Assembly: GCA_030704615.1 (NCBI GenBank)
Contig: CM060733.1
Coordinates: 13,890,001-13,954,000 of the forward strand
From: Takakia lepidozioides
Taxonomy: Eukaryota; Streptophyta; Takakiopsida; Takakiales; Takakiaceae
Reading direction: 5' to 3'
Length of the DNA stretch: 64,000 bases
Shown here piece by piece: positions 23,042 through 34,675 of the stretch. Each line of letters starts with the position of its first letter. The stretch's first letter is position 1. The notes beneath the pieces are model-generated. The model did no database searches. It had not been told where the DNA came from and saw only the letters and a program-made list of their open reading frames with translations. Both the position numbers and the translations under genes were made by a program.

Positions 23042-24576
23042 CTAGTCATCCTCATCCTCATCCTCAGTGGAGGACTCAGAGCTATCCGATGAGCCTGATG
23101 ACTCCGCGCCCTTTACCAGAGCACCTAAATGAGGCGGCGTTCCCCTAAGTCCCATAGAGCTCTCATCCAATCCTTGGCCATGACCCCCGACCTCATCCAT
23201 ACTAGTGCCATGTAGTGCACTCATCCCCTCCGTGTTGGCCATGTTCTTCATGAGGGATTGTCAACCATGCTCATTGGCGTAGTTGTACTCTACCGGAGAT
23301 GGCTTCCTCTCAAACGCACGTTGCTACACATGCCACAAATTAAAGTCAGTTCTTCGCGATGATGGAGCCAGAAAGAAGACATAACAAAATCCATATGGAA
23401 ATACGACTTACAAATCGCAAGATAAAACCCTTGGATCCGCTGGCGCCCCACTTGTTTGTGGATTCGTGCTTGTAAAGGCGGGCTGTTGTTGCTTCGCGTG
23501 CCCGGTCAAATTTGGCCTTGTTTGCGGCATCAGTCTCTCCCGCAATGAATGCATCCCACGATACCTATGCCGCCCCCCCCCCCCCCCCCACAATTAGTGA
23601 ATTACACACATATGTTGCATCGAATCCACCTCATTAATGCACATGCGACAAATGGAAGGTGACATGATTCAGGATTTGCCAACCTGTGTAATTCCATAAG
23701 GTGGTTTGGGTATGGCCCTCTTTTTCATTGCCCTCCGAACAATCTGTCTGGCACGGCACCTCCTGTCCTTCAAGTTTCGCCCCACCATCTCTATCACCCT
23801 TGTGTCACTCCAATTGCCCGGAAACCAGCGGTCTAACTCACGGGCATACGCCCACTTCGCGCCAAAGTGCTGATCAGCCCACTCGATGTGCAAAGGGAAC
23901 CACCTCAATGTTCGGGTCCTTCATGAACACCACGTGCTCTCCCTCATGGCAACCCCACTAGACTGCACCAATGAGGCCAGCCATGTTACTGCCTCCTGAA
24001 GACAAATAACCCCTCCAAATTCAAAAAAAGAAACAAACAACAAAGAAAATCATGCATGCAAAGGAAAGGATAAAACATGGAACAAGGTGCGACAGTTGTA
24101 CCTTTGCAAGCTTGTACGACTTGCCCCCGGTGTCACCCGATGTGGCAAGAGCCCCCATTGCCGGATGTGCCCGCTCTATCCTCTCTCGGAGCGCCACTGT
24201 AACTAGATTCCAGATGTGGAGCATAGCCGGTGGCGGCTCCCCGTAGTCCAGGCCATTCTTTGCTGACCGCTCAGGCTCAGGGGGCGGCATCGCTGATCAG
24301 CTAGGCCGCTCCGAACCGGACCCATACCTCTCCTCTCCCCCCCCCCCCCCCCCGCCCCCCCAAATATGTATCAAGGTAGAAGCCCTCACCCGACTTGACT
24401 TCTTCGAGGCGCTTCGCTATCTTGGCCACTTCATTGGCCTTCCTCGTCTCCTCCTCCCTCATCGACAACAATGGGCTAGCAATGGAGGCTTTCAAAGGCC
24501 CTTGAACCTGACGTTGGGCCTTGGCAAGTGCAGCCTTTGCTGCGGAGGAAGGGGTCGCTATGGGGGTGACATCCAA
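23042..24576 (-). pseudogene. CACTA accessory gene, plant transposase (Ptta/En/Spm)-like
   Basis: Minus-strand exon-like blocks. 24576 to about 24370 is a coiled, Lys/Glu/Ala-rich stretch (EEETRKANEVAKIAKRLEEV). 24290-24102 ends at donor AAG|GTACAA. About 23990-23686 has WADQHFGAKWAYARELDRWF and RNLKDRRCRARQIVRR. About 23570-23413 has ANKAKFDRAREATTARLYKH, the Asn/Lys...His pattern of plant transposase proteins that accompany TNP2. About 23323-23042 ends in an acidic tail (SSESSTEDEDEDD). The last block has one TGA after NEHG where Trp would be one base change away. In En/Spm the second protein binds the ends. The strand is opposite to TNP2 at 39.8-43.4 kb, unusual if both belong to one element. 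The family assignment is by pattern and moderately sure. Confidence 0.5.
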
Positions 24577-25049
24577 AAGTTGCCCATACCAGGCCCTGAA
24601 TGGGTGATGTGCTTGCCAAGGTACATTTCACCCATCTTGGTGGCCGGGGTGTGCTCAACTGAGCATCCGGATGAGCAACAACCTCCCGAATAGGAGAGCT
24701 GGCTGAGCCGGCCCCTGGTGCATCCAAGATGTGGACAAGAGGAGGGGTACTGGCCTCGGGGGGCAGACGAGCCCTCCGGCTGCGGGCTGTCGACGGGGCT
24801 GGTTAACCATGAGACGCCCTGGCGCGTCATACGTGCCGGCAGAGCAAACGGATTGTCCGCCCTTTCTTTGGGCAGGGGGCTTTTCTCTTTCCCCATAAGC
24901 TGGCACCTGTCATGCAAACCCACAAGTCGGCCTCATTAGGAAAACAACCTCTACATTCCAGATCAAAAACAAAAACCAAGCATGTCGAGGGCTGAGAGCA
25001 GCAAGTGCTCGGGGTCTCGAGAGGGGACAACAAAGAGAAAAGAAAAAGG

Positions 25050-25132
25050 TGGGGGGGGGGGGGGGAGTGACTGAGCACCCCACTAGCTGCTGAGCACCAC
25101 GAGCTCAGTCACTCCCCCCCCCCCCCCCCCCC
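25050..25132. repeat. Fold-back copy 1: G-run, TGACTGAG hairpin, C-run
   Basis: G-run 25050-25064, then GAGTGACTGAGC (25065-25076), a 26-base loop, GCTCAGTCACTC (25103-25114) and a C-run to 25132. The 12-base arms are perfect and the G/C runs extend the stem. Outer arms (AACAAAGAGAAAAG on the left, a T-rich mirror on the right) are partly complementary. Confidence 0.9.
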
Positions 25133-25244
25133 CTCCCACATTTTTTTTTTTTGGTTTCTCTCTTTTTTTTTTCTTTTTTTTTTTTTGCTACTCACAAAAG
25201 TAAACAAACCACTAGGGAGAGAGGGTGCAGAAAAAGTTAAAAAG

Positions 25245-25960
25245 ATTGTACTCATAAGACATTGTTTGCCGTAGCCTTGTGGCCGTTGACCCCGCGCCCA
25301 GTTTGAGCGGAAACTAAAGGGACAGAACCTACCTCTGTCAGGGGCTGAATTGGTAGTAAGACTAACCTTCATATATAGAATTAATCTGGGTTTTCCAGAT
25401 ATCCTCTAGAAATCCCTTCACACAAATATCAATCTGATGTGTGTGATTTGCCCAAGAACTAGGCCTCAGGAGGGCCTGGGCTTTTGGCTCAGCCTTGAGA
25501 TTTTCAAAGTTGGTAAACAGAGGTACATGCACAATTCCCTGATAGATTTTGAAGAGAGCGTCTCTTTGGTGAGGGAACCCCGGACAATGTATCAGAAAAT
25601 GAGAACTGCCTTCAGATTGCCCACACAACGGACAATTGCACTCTCCCTTTCCTCTCTACTTCTGTTTGCTGTTCAAAGGTAGGCTTCCTGCCCTGAGTTT
25701 AAATTTCAGTCTAGTGCCGAGAGTGGGACCCTGAAGTCATCCAAGATGTCCTCCCCCATGTCACTGACTGGAAACAAGTTCAGGGAAGTTTTCTGCCTAA
25801 CTTCATTTTCATCAGACAATCTCATGGCAATAGGCATGGTTTTGGACACTACCTCTAAGTCAGATTTATCAAACCATATTGCAGATCCGTACTCCAAGGC
25901 ATGTCTAATAATGCAACAAAAGCATGGTTTTCTTAACCTCAGAGTTGACCCCTCTGAAGA
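25245..25960 (-). mobile_element. 5'-truncated LINE copy
   Basis: Minus-strand translation shows the end of a non-LTR reverse transcriptase (LEYGSAIWFDKSDLEVVSK, LSDENEVRQKTSLNLFPV) and a C-terminal zinc-knuckle region (CGQSEGSSHFLIHCPGF, then [15 protein letters not shown]). The 3' end reads GTCTTATGAGTAC on the minus strand, as in the copies at 48175 and 50010. Frameshifts are present. Confidence 0.8.
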
Positions 25961-25964
25961 AAAA

Positions 25965-26900
25965 GTTAAAAAGAGAGAGGGAAGATACTCATGTCATGTC
26001 AAGACATGGACAAGACCAACTAGGGTCATTGTCAATTAAAGACATAAACAGCCCATGACAGGGCACCATCTAACTTTTCCAGTCTTGTCATAGCACACCA
26101 AGTGACGCCACCCATGCAGTCATGATTAAACACGGTGGGAGGCGCGGGGTATGTTCATAATCAGATTCATGTCATGTACCCAAGTGACCCTCTTGCACAA
26201 TATAAGTCAGATGGCAGCCTCAGATTACATCATCCATATTTATCCATAAGATATGCATCATGCAAGATATCATGGGCATATAAGAACATCTTGCCACATT
26301 ACAGATCAAGATATGTATACACAAAGTACCTTGAGGTGATCCAAGACAAGCATTATGCAAGGTAGGTAAAGAACAGCCTGCCCTACAACACATTCATGGA
26401 ATGTTCACATAGGTAACCAGGAAGGACCAGCCTGCAATTAACCTAGGTTAAATAGGACCAACCGGCAATTAATTACACTTCGGGCATGCCACCAAGTAAA
26501 CTTCTTGGGCATGGCAAGCCATATTGCAGCTTCATATTTTGCCAAATGTAAGTACCCCAAAGCGTGCATCGTGCAAGGCCTTCTGGGTAGATAAGAACAG
26601 CCTGTCAATGTACAAATTCAGGACTTGTGTACACAGGACTCTTGCTGGCCCAGCCTGCAGTAGATCAGACTCCAAAAATGCACCCAAGCGATCACTTTGG
26701 GCATGACAGACTGACTGCAACTTCATTCTACATCATGTAAGCCCCAAGATATGCATCATGTAAGACAATTTGGCATGGAAGAAAGGTTGCCCTGTCACAA
26801 CATCCAGATATGGACACATACAATTTGATGTGAGCCCAAGACCAAGCCACTGGCCAAGATATAAATCATACAAGCAGGGGTGTTGTTCATATGGCAAAAT
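25965..26900. repeat. Block B copy 1: leader plus degenerate satellite of about 190 bp
   Basis: A leader (25980-26180, with ATGTCAAGACATGGACAAG and GACATAAACAGCCCAT) is followed by units containing AAGATATGCATCATGCAAG, AAGAACAGCCTGCC, GGACCAGCCTGCAATTAA and CATATTGCAGCTTCA. The same leader and units recur at 30360-31047. Units here are more diverged and partly deleted. Confidence 0.75.
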
Positions 26901-27970
26901 AAAGTAACTAATCACTGGCAATGAATCTTTAGAGCTACCATCATTGTTTCACAGGAGGCTAATGCCATGTTTTGCAAATAGAACCTCACTATGCTCGAAT
27001 TCAAAGCAAGTAGGGATCCTCACTTGGTCCCCCACAAGCAAAGCCCCCACAAAAACCAATGGGTAGTGAGGATTGTGGAACCCCAGGTGAATCACAGACC
27101 CCTACACTTGTCATCGATGTCACCAAAGAACTCAAAAACAAGAGAGAAAGACATGAAGTAAAAGGAACCCTAAACACCAAAAGCACCTTGAGCGATTGGG
27201 GGAGGGTAATTGTGCAACCATCGCCACAGCAAGCCCTCCGCACAGCTAAGGAGAAGCGAAGCATACAAATGTTAGGAGAGAGATATATATACTTCCCCAC
27301 ACAAGCGCCGCTACGAAACATAAAAGCCAGAGGAGGGAAAGAGACGATGTCATCACAGCAGGGTCTCCCGCTTGTGAGAAGAGACAAGATGCCGCCATTG
27401 CGCATCCCCAGGCATGGGGCACGAAAGCCCAGACAGGGTTAGCAGCAGAGCTCAGACGCCATAAATCTCAACCCGCGAGCTCAGAAGCACAAGGAGTGCA
27501 GCTGACGGCGGGGCGAGAGACACCCCAGGGCAAAGCCCGATTTTCATCCGCGGGGATGAATAATCAACACCCTTTATCTCGAAAACCCGAACGATGTCAT
27601 CCGTTAGTAGGCTTTTTTAAACAGTCGTCGATTATAGGGTAGGGGTTAGGGTTTCACTCCTTTATTAGCAATAATTAAGGGTAATTAAACAATTCTCCAG
27701 GGCCATCATAAGCTGCTTTTTCATCCGGTTCAGATGAAAAAATGCAATAGGTTCATTTATTTGGAGAAGGTCCATCAGCTAGATGATAAAGCAGTACACA
27801 TCATCCAAGGCAAGGGTTTTCATCCTAACAGGTAAATTCATAATCCTAAAAGAAGCCTCATCCAGTAAGGAAAAAAAAAGGCATAAAGGGGAAATAAAAC
27901 GAATTCATAGCCTGTTATTTTCATCGGCATGGATTGGAAAAAATAGATAGGAGAGGCATTTGCACAACCC
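26900..27970. other. Unassigned sequence inside the transposon nest
   Basis: Open frames on both strands at 27000-27440 show no known domain. From about 27540 onward, short inverted motifs of the form TTCATCC...GGATGAA appear at irregular spacing. Nothing else is supported. Confidence 0.35.
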
Positions 27971-27974
27971 CTAC

Positions 27975-28235
27975 AAGGGTAATTCCTCATTCTCTGGTGA
28001 CTCATCTGGTATAGATGAAAGTCAATAAAAGGTGAATGAAAAATTATAGGCCCTTTTTAGAGGTATTTTAGTATCCACCCATGTAATTCTTCCGGTATGG
28101 ACAGAAAAACTTTATAGGGAGGGTGAAAACATTGTTTAGAGTCCATCTGGTATAGATGGAAAAACATGAAAAGAACACTGATGCAACCGGCCAATTCTGA
28201 GGGAGGAGACAGAGGGAGAGAGGGGGCAACAAAGA
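27975..28235. repeat. Block C copy 1
   Basis: TAATTCCTCATTCTCTGGTG, CCCTTTTTAGAGGTATTTTA and CAACCGGCCAATTC recur in the same order at 31050-31320. Both copies lead directly into a fold-back. No coding content. Confidence 0.85.
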
Positions 28236-28246
28236 AAAAACAAAAA

Positions 28247-28330
28247 GGTGGGGGGGACTGAGCAGCTGCTACTCAGTCACTCCCCCCCCACCTTCCTCTT
28301 TTTCTTTTTGTTTCCTGATCTCTCCCTCTA
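28247..28330. repeat. Fold-back copy 2
   Basis: GGTGGGGGGGACTGAG (28247-28262) pairs with CTCAGTCACTCCCCCCCC and ACC (28273-28292) around a short loop containing CAGCTG. Outer arms CAAAAAGG and CTTTTTG extend the palindrome. It follows block C copy 1. Confidence 0.88.
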
Positions 28331-28334
28331 ACTC

Positions 28335-30340
28335 CCTCTCTTTCTCCCTCTCTCTCCCTCTCTCGCTCTCCCTCTATACAAGGAACTTGCTTGTATTTTT
28401 TCCAAAACCCAAGACGGCTTGGACTAATTTTGTCTAAACCATATTTTATTTTCATCCATACTGGATGTAATCATGAAAATGGATAAATTCCATTAAAGAA
28501 TATTCTTTGATAGCTGGGTTCTTTGGATGATTTTGGTCATGAGAACTAACCCTAATGAAAGCCAGACTCTATTTTGGATGCCATCACTACTGGATGACAT
28601 CATGATGGAATCAGGGAAGTGCTTTACATCTCATGACCTATTTTTCATCTATTTTGGATGAAATCGCGAAGGTTTGCCCTATCTCTTCCTCCGCCCTTAA
28701 ACTCTGCACGATACTCGTGCGTTTTGATTCTGATGGAGCTGAGAGATGGTGTCAGAGGGTTCATTTAAACACGAATCTTGTGAATTTGATGGCTATGGAG
28801 AAGCTTTATGACAACCTGCAAGTGCTCTGGCAAGATTCCAGTACTTTTCGATTTCCCTTGGGGTATGCAATGGCGGCTGAGCTTCAATTCCCTCAATGAG
28901 GTTGTCTCTTCCCTTGGCGGACAATTTACCTTAAGCTGTGATTGTTTGTCGATCCGTTCAATGGTCATTAAGATCCAACGTCGCTCTGAAACTTTCAGGA
29001 AGTCCCTTCACCTGATAAAATGCTCGTAGAAATCAGCTAACCGTTGCTTGTTTGTGCTGTCGATTGCCGAGTTCTTGGAGCTATGTCGAATCCTCTTCCA
29101 CAAACCCTTAAGGTTGTGGAATATCTTTGCTTTGCTTTTGATCTCTTCTTGCTTTTGAATGCATGTTGTACAACAATAACAAACGTGAGGCCTGATATTC
29201 ACCTGGGGTTCCACATCTTCACTAACTTCATTGTTTTTTGATTGCATGTGATGGGACCAGGTGAGGGCCCTCACTTAACATGACTTATGAAGCTTGAAGT
29301 TGATTGAATCCAAGCAATTGAGGCAATGTCGACTCCAACTGATGAGGGAGCTAATTCAAATCTGCTTCCATATTTTTTACCTCTCTGGCTATGCTTCCAC
29401 CCTTCCTTGTTGAACACTGTTCATTAGATGAGCTTTACTAGAATACATACTTTCTTTTAAAGACTCTTACTTTTGATTTCTACACTCTATCATGGGCTGG
29501 ATTTGTTGTTGATAGCCCATTATGTGCTCTTGTTTTCGGTTTACAATACTGGCATGCCACTGTGACTTGGAATATACCAAGCAGCAATATAGGAGGTCGT
29601 ATGGTATCCCAACCATTGGGCTCTTGGCCATGTATGCTGTTTAATGCAGGCCCTCTGTTTTTATGGATTTCCTTTCAGTCTGTGAGGAAGATCTTTATGC
29701 AGGAGACCATATGATGTGCCAGCCATTGGGCTCTAGGCCAAGTATGTTGTTTACTGCAGGCCCTATGTTTTTCTGGATTTCTTTACGGTCTGTGATTATC
29801 ATTAATCACTTGCTGCTCAAAATCTTTTGAATCCACTTATACACTGGCCCCAGACTGAAACTAGGTCTTGGGGCAAAAAACAAGATGTGTGGACATTCCC
29901 TTCATGTGTAAATAGTTTAGAAGCTGTTTACTGCTCTAATCTGGCCACTATGTTATATAAAAATTGGAACTTCCTCTCCAGTTTATTAATGTGAACATGG
30001 GTGGTAAACTTAGCAAGATAAACATGATTTTCCTGCTATGAAATGTTTTCAATATTCCATTTGAAGCATACCCTTGATTGGGTCCCTGTCTGTCTGAAAC
30101 GGATTTTTATATAATCCCACCCCCCCCGCCCAGAGATTTCATGAACCGTGGGATTTGTTATATGTCATCAGACTGGTTTATGAATGAAGAGTGATTGATA
30201 GTGCCTCATTATGAAGCTGATTTGTCATACAAATTGACAAAGACCTTGTTTGGTCTTGTCCATGTCTCGACAAGACATTTTATCTTCTCTCTCTCTCCTC
30301 TCTTTCGTGCTGCTCACCAAAAAAAAAAAACCACAGAGGG
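28335..30340. other. No gene recognised; CT-rich tract, CATC/GATG hairpins and a 110-bp tandem duplication
   Basis: It starts with a CT-rich tract (28318-28378) and TTTCATCCATACTGGATG-type motifs (28451, 28642). 29591-29700 is tandemly duplicated at 29701-29795 with about 15 percent difference (shared CCATTGGGCTCT, GCAGGCCCT, TGGATTTC). The remainder shows no recognisable coding. Confidence 0.5.
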
Positions 30341-30359
30341 AAAGAGGGGGTAGAAAAAG

Positions 30360-31047
30360 TTAATAAGAGAGAGGGAGAGAGTGGGAAGATATTCATGTCA
30401 TGTCAAGACATGGACAAGACCCTACTAGGGTTATTGTCAATTAAAGACATAAACAGCCCATAAACAGGGCACCATCTAACATTTCCAGTCTTGTCATAAC
30501 AGACCAAGTGACAACACCCATTCAATCAAGATAAAACAGGGTGGGAGGGCGGGGTTTATTCAAAGTTCAAATTCATGTAAGTAGCCCAAGACATGCACCA
30601 TGCAAGGCTCCGTGGGTAGGTAAGAACAACTTGCCCTACTACAGTTTCAAGGTATGTTCATACAAGCACCTTGAAGGACCAGCTAGCAATTTACCAGATT
30701 TCAAACATGCAACCAAGTAATCTTCTTGGGCATGACAAAACATATTGCAGCTTCACTCTTTGACATTTGTAAGTACCCCAAGACATGCATCATGCAAGGC
30801 TCATTGGGTAGGTAAAAACAGCATGTTCTACTACAGATTCAGGATATGTTCATACAAGTACTTTGAAGGACCAGCCTGCAATTAATCAGATTTCAAGTAT
30901 GCAACCAAGTAAACTTCTTGGGCGAGACAAACCATATTGCAGCTTCACACTTGGCCAATTGTAAGTATCCCAAGACATGCATCGTGCAAGGCCTCTTGGG
31001 TAGGTAAGAACAGCCTGCCATTATACAGATTCAGGACCTGTGTACAA
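30360..31047. repeat. Block B copy 2: leader plus 2.5 units of a satellite of about 191 bp
   Basis: Units start near 30577, 30769 and 30961 with GTAAGTA.CCCAAGACATGCA and contain TCATACAAG, GAAGGACCAGC and CATATTGCAGCTTCAC. Adjacent units agree at most positions. The leader copy with ATGTCAAGACATGGACAAG precedes them. This copy is cleaner than the one at 25965-26900. Confidence 0.88.
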
Positions 31048-31320
31048 AACGGAGGTAATTCCTCATTCTCTGGTGACTCATCTGGTATAGATGAAAGTCA
31101 ATAAAAAGAATGATAAATTATAGGCCCTTTTTAGAGGTATTTTAGTGTCCACCCAGGTAACATTTTAGTGTCCATCTTCCGGTATGGATATAAAACCTTT
31201 ATAAGGTGGGTGAAAACACTGTTTGGAGTCCATCTGGTACAGATGGAAAAACATGAAAAGAACACTGATGCAACCGGCCAATTCCGAGGAGGGAGACAGA
31301 GGGAGAGACAGGGGCAACAA
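31048..31320. repeat. Block C copy 2
   Basis: Near copy of 27975-28235, here directly joined to satellite block B and again leading into a fold-back. Contains GTCCATCTGGTACAGATGGA, a short inverted motif. Confidence 0.85.
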
Positions 31321-31335
31321 AGGAAAAAAAAAATG

Positions 31336-31400
31336 TGGGGGGGGGGGGAGTGACCGAACAGCTGTAGCATGACATTTTTTTTTTTGGTTTCCTGATATCT
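31336..31400. repeat. Fold-back copy 3, right arm decayed
   Basis: G-run 31336-31348, then AGTGACCGAACAGCTGT. The right arm is reduced to ATGAC and a T-run, with the C-run lost. The flanks (GGGGCAACAAAGG on the left, TTTCCTGATATCTCCCTCTC on the right) match the other copies. Confidence 0.75.
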
Positions 31401-31459
31401 CCCTCTCACTCCCTCTCTATGTCCCTCTCTGTCCCTCTCTCTCTCTCCCTCTCTCTCTT

Positions 31460-32225
31460 TTAAGCTCCCGACGAGATGAGTTTAAGGTCAGATGGTGGGA
31501 TCAGCTACAGCATATGTCCAACACCAGATATCCTAAGTTAATCGACTCTATATCTTGGAAACAGACCGCCCACCGACCTGTCAAACAGGCTAAGTCCTGG
31601 CAGAAGACAGTAAAAGAGATTCTCAAGGACCTGGACCTGGAACTGCAAGTCTTCACCCTGCTGGATAAATCTGACTTAGAGGCTGTAGTGTCCAATCATG
31701 TCTGTTGCCATGAGATTGTCTGATGAAAATGAATTTAGGCAAAAAAACTTCCCTGAACTTGTTTCCAGTCAGTGACATGGGGGGGGACATCTTGGATGAC
31801 CTCAAGGGTCTACCCACTCTCGGCACTAGACTGAAATTTAAACTCGGGGTAGGAAGCCTACCTTTGAACAGCAAACCGAAGCAGAGAGGAAAGGGAGAGT
31901 GCAATTGCCCGTTGTGTGGGCAATCTGAAGACAATACTCATTTTCTGATACACTGTCCGGGGTTCTCTCACCAAAGAGACGCTCTCTTCAAATCTATCAA
32001 GGGAATTGTGCATGTACCTCTATTTAAAAGTCGAGGCTGAGCCAAAAGCCCAGCCCCTTCTGAGGCCTAGTTTTTGGGCATCTCACACATAGCAGATTGA
32101 TGTTTGTGTGAAGGGATTTGTAGAGGATATCTAGAAAACCCAGATTAATTCTATATGTGAAGGTAAGTCTTACTACCAACGTCAGCCCCTGATAGAGGTA
32201 GGATGTGTCCCTTTTGTTTCCCCAA
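31460..32225 (+). mobile_element. LINE-derived segment between fold-backs 3 and 4
   Basis: Plus-strand blocks: PKLIDSISWKQ, KTVKEILKDLDLELQVFTL, KTSLNLFPVSDMGG, then the zinc-knuckle CPLCGQSEDNTHFLIHCPGF and QRDALFKSIKGIVHVPLF. Frameshifts are present. The 3' part stops after CCTTTTGTTTCCCC and joins AGAGAGGGGGCAAC of fold-back 4, unlike LINE copies elsewhere that continue to GTCTTATGAGTA. The same junction is seen at 35240. Confidence 0.8.
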
Positions 32226-32342
32226 GAGAGGGGGCAACAAAGAAAAAAAAAAATGCGGGGGGGGGGGGGGGGGAAAGTGACTGAGCAGCAGCAGCTGCGT
32301 AGTCACTCCCTCCCCCACCTTCTTTTCTTTGTTGCCCCCTGA
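32226..32342. repeat. Fold-back copy 4
   Basis: GGGGGCAACAAAGAAAA at the left mirrors TTTTCTTTGTTGCCCCC at the right. Inside are a G-run (32257-32273), GTGACTGAGCAGC and GCTGCGTAGTCAC, and a C-rich run. The whole is a near-perfect palindrome of about 110 bp. Confidence 0.92.
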
Positions 32343-32399
32343 TGTCTCCCTCTCACTCCCTCTCTCTCCCTCTCTCTCCCTCTGGAAACTGGGTTTATG

Positions 32400-34660
32400 G
32401 AATTGTTGCCCAACTTCCATCCTTGAAAAAATTGAAAAATTGGGTTGCAGGGAATTTAGATGTTTTCCATCCAGAATACATTTTTTTTTTTTTTTCCCCT
32501 AGTGAGACATTTCTTCACTAATACCTGTGAGGTTTTGCTTCATCCGGACATCAACCCGGAATATATTGATTGCAAAACTCCCGTCAGGATTTATTTTTTC
32601 AATCCAACCTAGATGAAAAAAGAACTTCATCTGACAGGACCTAAATACGGGGGCAAGACAGGTATAACAAAGTTTTTATTAAAAAAACCCCCCGATGTTT
32701 TTCATTTAACCTAGATGAAAAGCGGACTACATCCGTCGAGTTCAAGACAGGATGAACGCACGATGTCTTTCATCTTCCACGAATGAGAAACGGACAACGT
32801 CCGTCGGGCATACAGGTTGGTGGATGTTTTTCATCATGAGAAGGATGAATGACGGGCTAGACAGGGGAAAACCCTGTGCAACCCTAATGTCTTTCTTTTT
32901 GCGCTGCGAGAGTGCGCGCGATGGCAGCTTGGGAGGAGCGATGGTGCTCGTGATGCAGATACCATGAGCCGCCAATCCTTGAGTGTTTATGGCTCCCGTG
33001 AGCGCCGCCTATGCGGGCTCTTTAAGGCAATGGCGTTGGCTTAGAGATGAGGGAAGATTCACTGTCTCATTTGTCTGTTTTTTTTGCTGCACAAGGGAAC
33101 CATGGCAGTCATGGCGGAGGTACCACCCGCCTGCTTATGAAGTTTCCTAGGAGCCCTCTTCTGGATCTTTGCTTGGCAAAACTTTGTTTTGGGTAAGGTA
33201 GCAGTGTTGTGGTGCTGGCGGAGACCTCCCTGCACGGTTAGGCTTGTGGAGAGATGACGACTCTCCCCCAAATAGTAAAAAAGGTTCTTTTTCTGTTTGT
33301 CTTGCTTCCCTGCTTTCTTTGGCATTCTCTGTGCTTAGATTGAAGTGTATTTGACCTCGATAGCAAGTGTGGAAGCCTGCTACTCACCTCGTGCATTCTC
33401 ACTAACTCACAATGTGTTTGTGGTTGTTTTTGGGACGGGCACAGGTGAGGGCTTCCACTTAATATTCTGATGTCTAGGTGCTGTTGGATGCCAAGTGAGA
33501 TTGCAGAGCAGGGGAAGGAATCACATGCCAGGGACTCATCTTAAAATGTTGAAAAACTAAACTACTCTATGGTTTTTCTTGATCCTACCTCTTTCCTTCT
33601 TTGATTTTTGAAGAACAAGTGTAATGCTTTCTACGATGGGCTATTTCGGCCCAGCCAGTGGAAAACCTCTGCTTTATTGCGACAGCCAGGTTTATGATGG
33701 CTTGTGTGAGAAACACACATCTGTTTTCCAGGCCCTAGTTTGCTTTGCTTACCTTATGGTAGTTGGAAACAAATTGAGAGGCTGCAAGGAACTGTTTGCT
33801 GCAGCTACTCAGGTACCCCTGTTGGTAAAATGCCCTTGTTATGTTCCAACCCGGATGGCTTTGTTAGCTAGATGCTTAGGCCAGGGTATGGCGAAGTTCT
33901 GTCTGTGGCTATTCGGCTGGCACTGAAATATGGCAGTAATATAAATGGTAACTGGTTTTTGAGGCAGCCAGGGTGGTCAAGTGGAAATACCCCCTGGATA
34001 TGGTGTAATGACATGGTCAAGTGTGGAATGATGTGAATAGGGTGTACTGACAGTATCATATATATAGTCACAGGATGTGTATGCAGTCCTTTATCTTTAC
34101 CTTGCTGTGTCATGAACTTTGATTTTCAGCTGTAGCAAGAAATAAAGGTATAGGGGTATTCTGGAAAACTTCCCAGACATATCCACCTCCCCTGTGGGGG
34201 CAAGCTGTGCTGCAGACCAGTCTAAGCAAATACTGGCAGGGCAAGGTATTTAAAATCTGTGATGTCCAAGTGTTCTTTTCCTTTAAAAAAAAAAAAACCC
34301 TCCATGACACCCATGGGGTTTGAGTAAATATGCTTGGATTATAGCTTGCGGATAGTAAATCTGTATGACCATTTGACCTGCACCACATCAAGGTGTTGAT
34401 TGACCACCAGTCATGATCATGATACACATTCAGAGGTCTGGGTGGGATGGCGGGTACTTGTGAAATACTCTTTGGGTTATGAATATTACTGACATGAACA
34501 CATTACTGTGCATTGATGTAATTCTGGATTTTCTAAGCTTGATGATTGATGGATGGCGCCACTATTAAGTGGCTGATATGTCTAATTATTCTTCTTATTC
34601 ATGACAACGACCCTAGGGGTCCTGTCTTTGTCTTGACATGACAAAAAGTATCTTCCCTAT
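32400..34660. other. No gene recognised between LINE-derived segments
   Basis: CATC/GATG inverted motifs occur at 32540-32850. Several frames of 60-100 codons show no domain. The last 60 bases (CTTTGTCTTGACATGAC) resemble the reverse complement of the block B leader, just before the next LINE segment. Confidence 0.35.
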
Positions 34661-34675
34661 CTTCTGTGCTGCTCT

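Noticed and set aside
30577-31047. Possible CRISPR-like or regular spaced array
   Set aside because: Units of about 190 bp are conserved over their whole length with no variable spacers, so this is a plain tandem satellite in a eukaryote.
31680-31690. TGTAGTG as a CACTA right end
   Set aside because: The same bases occur at the same place in three LINE segments (31.7, 34.9 and 35.6 kb), within coding sequence, and lack the following G-run and TTTGCGACGC.
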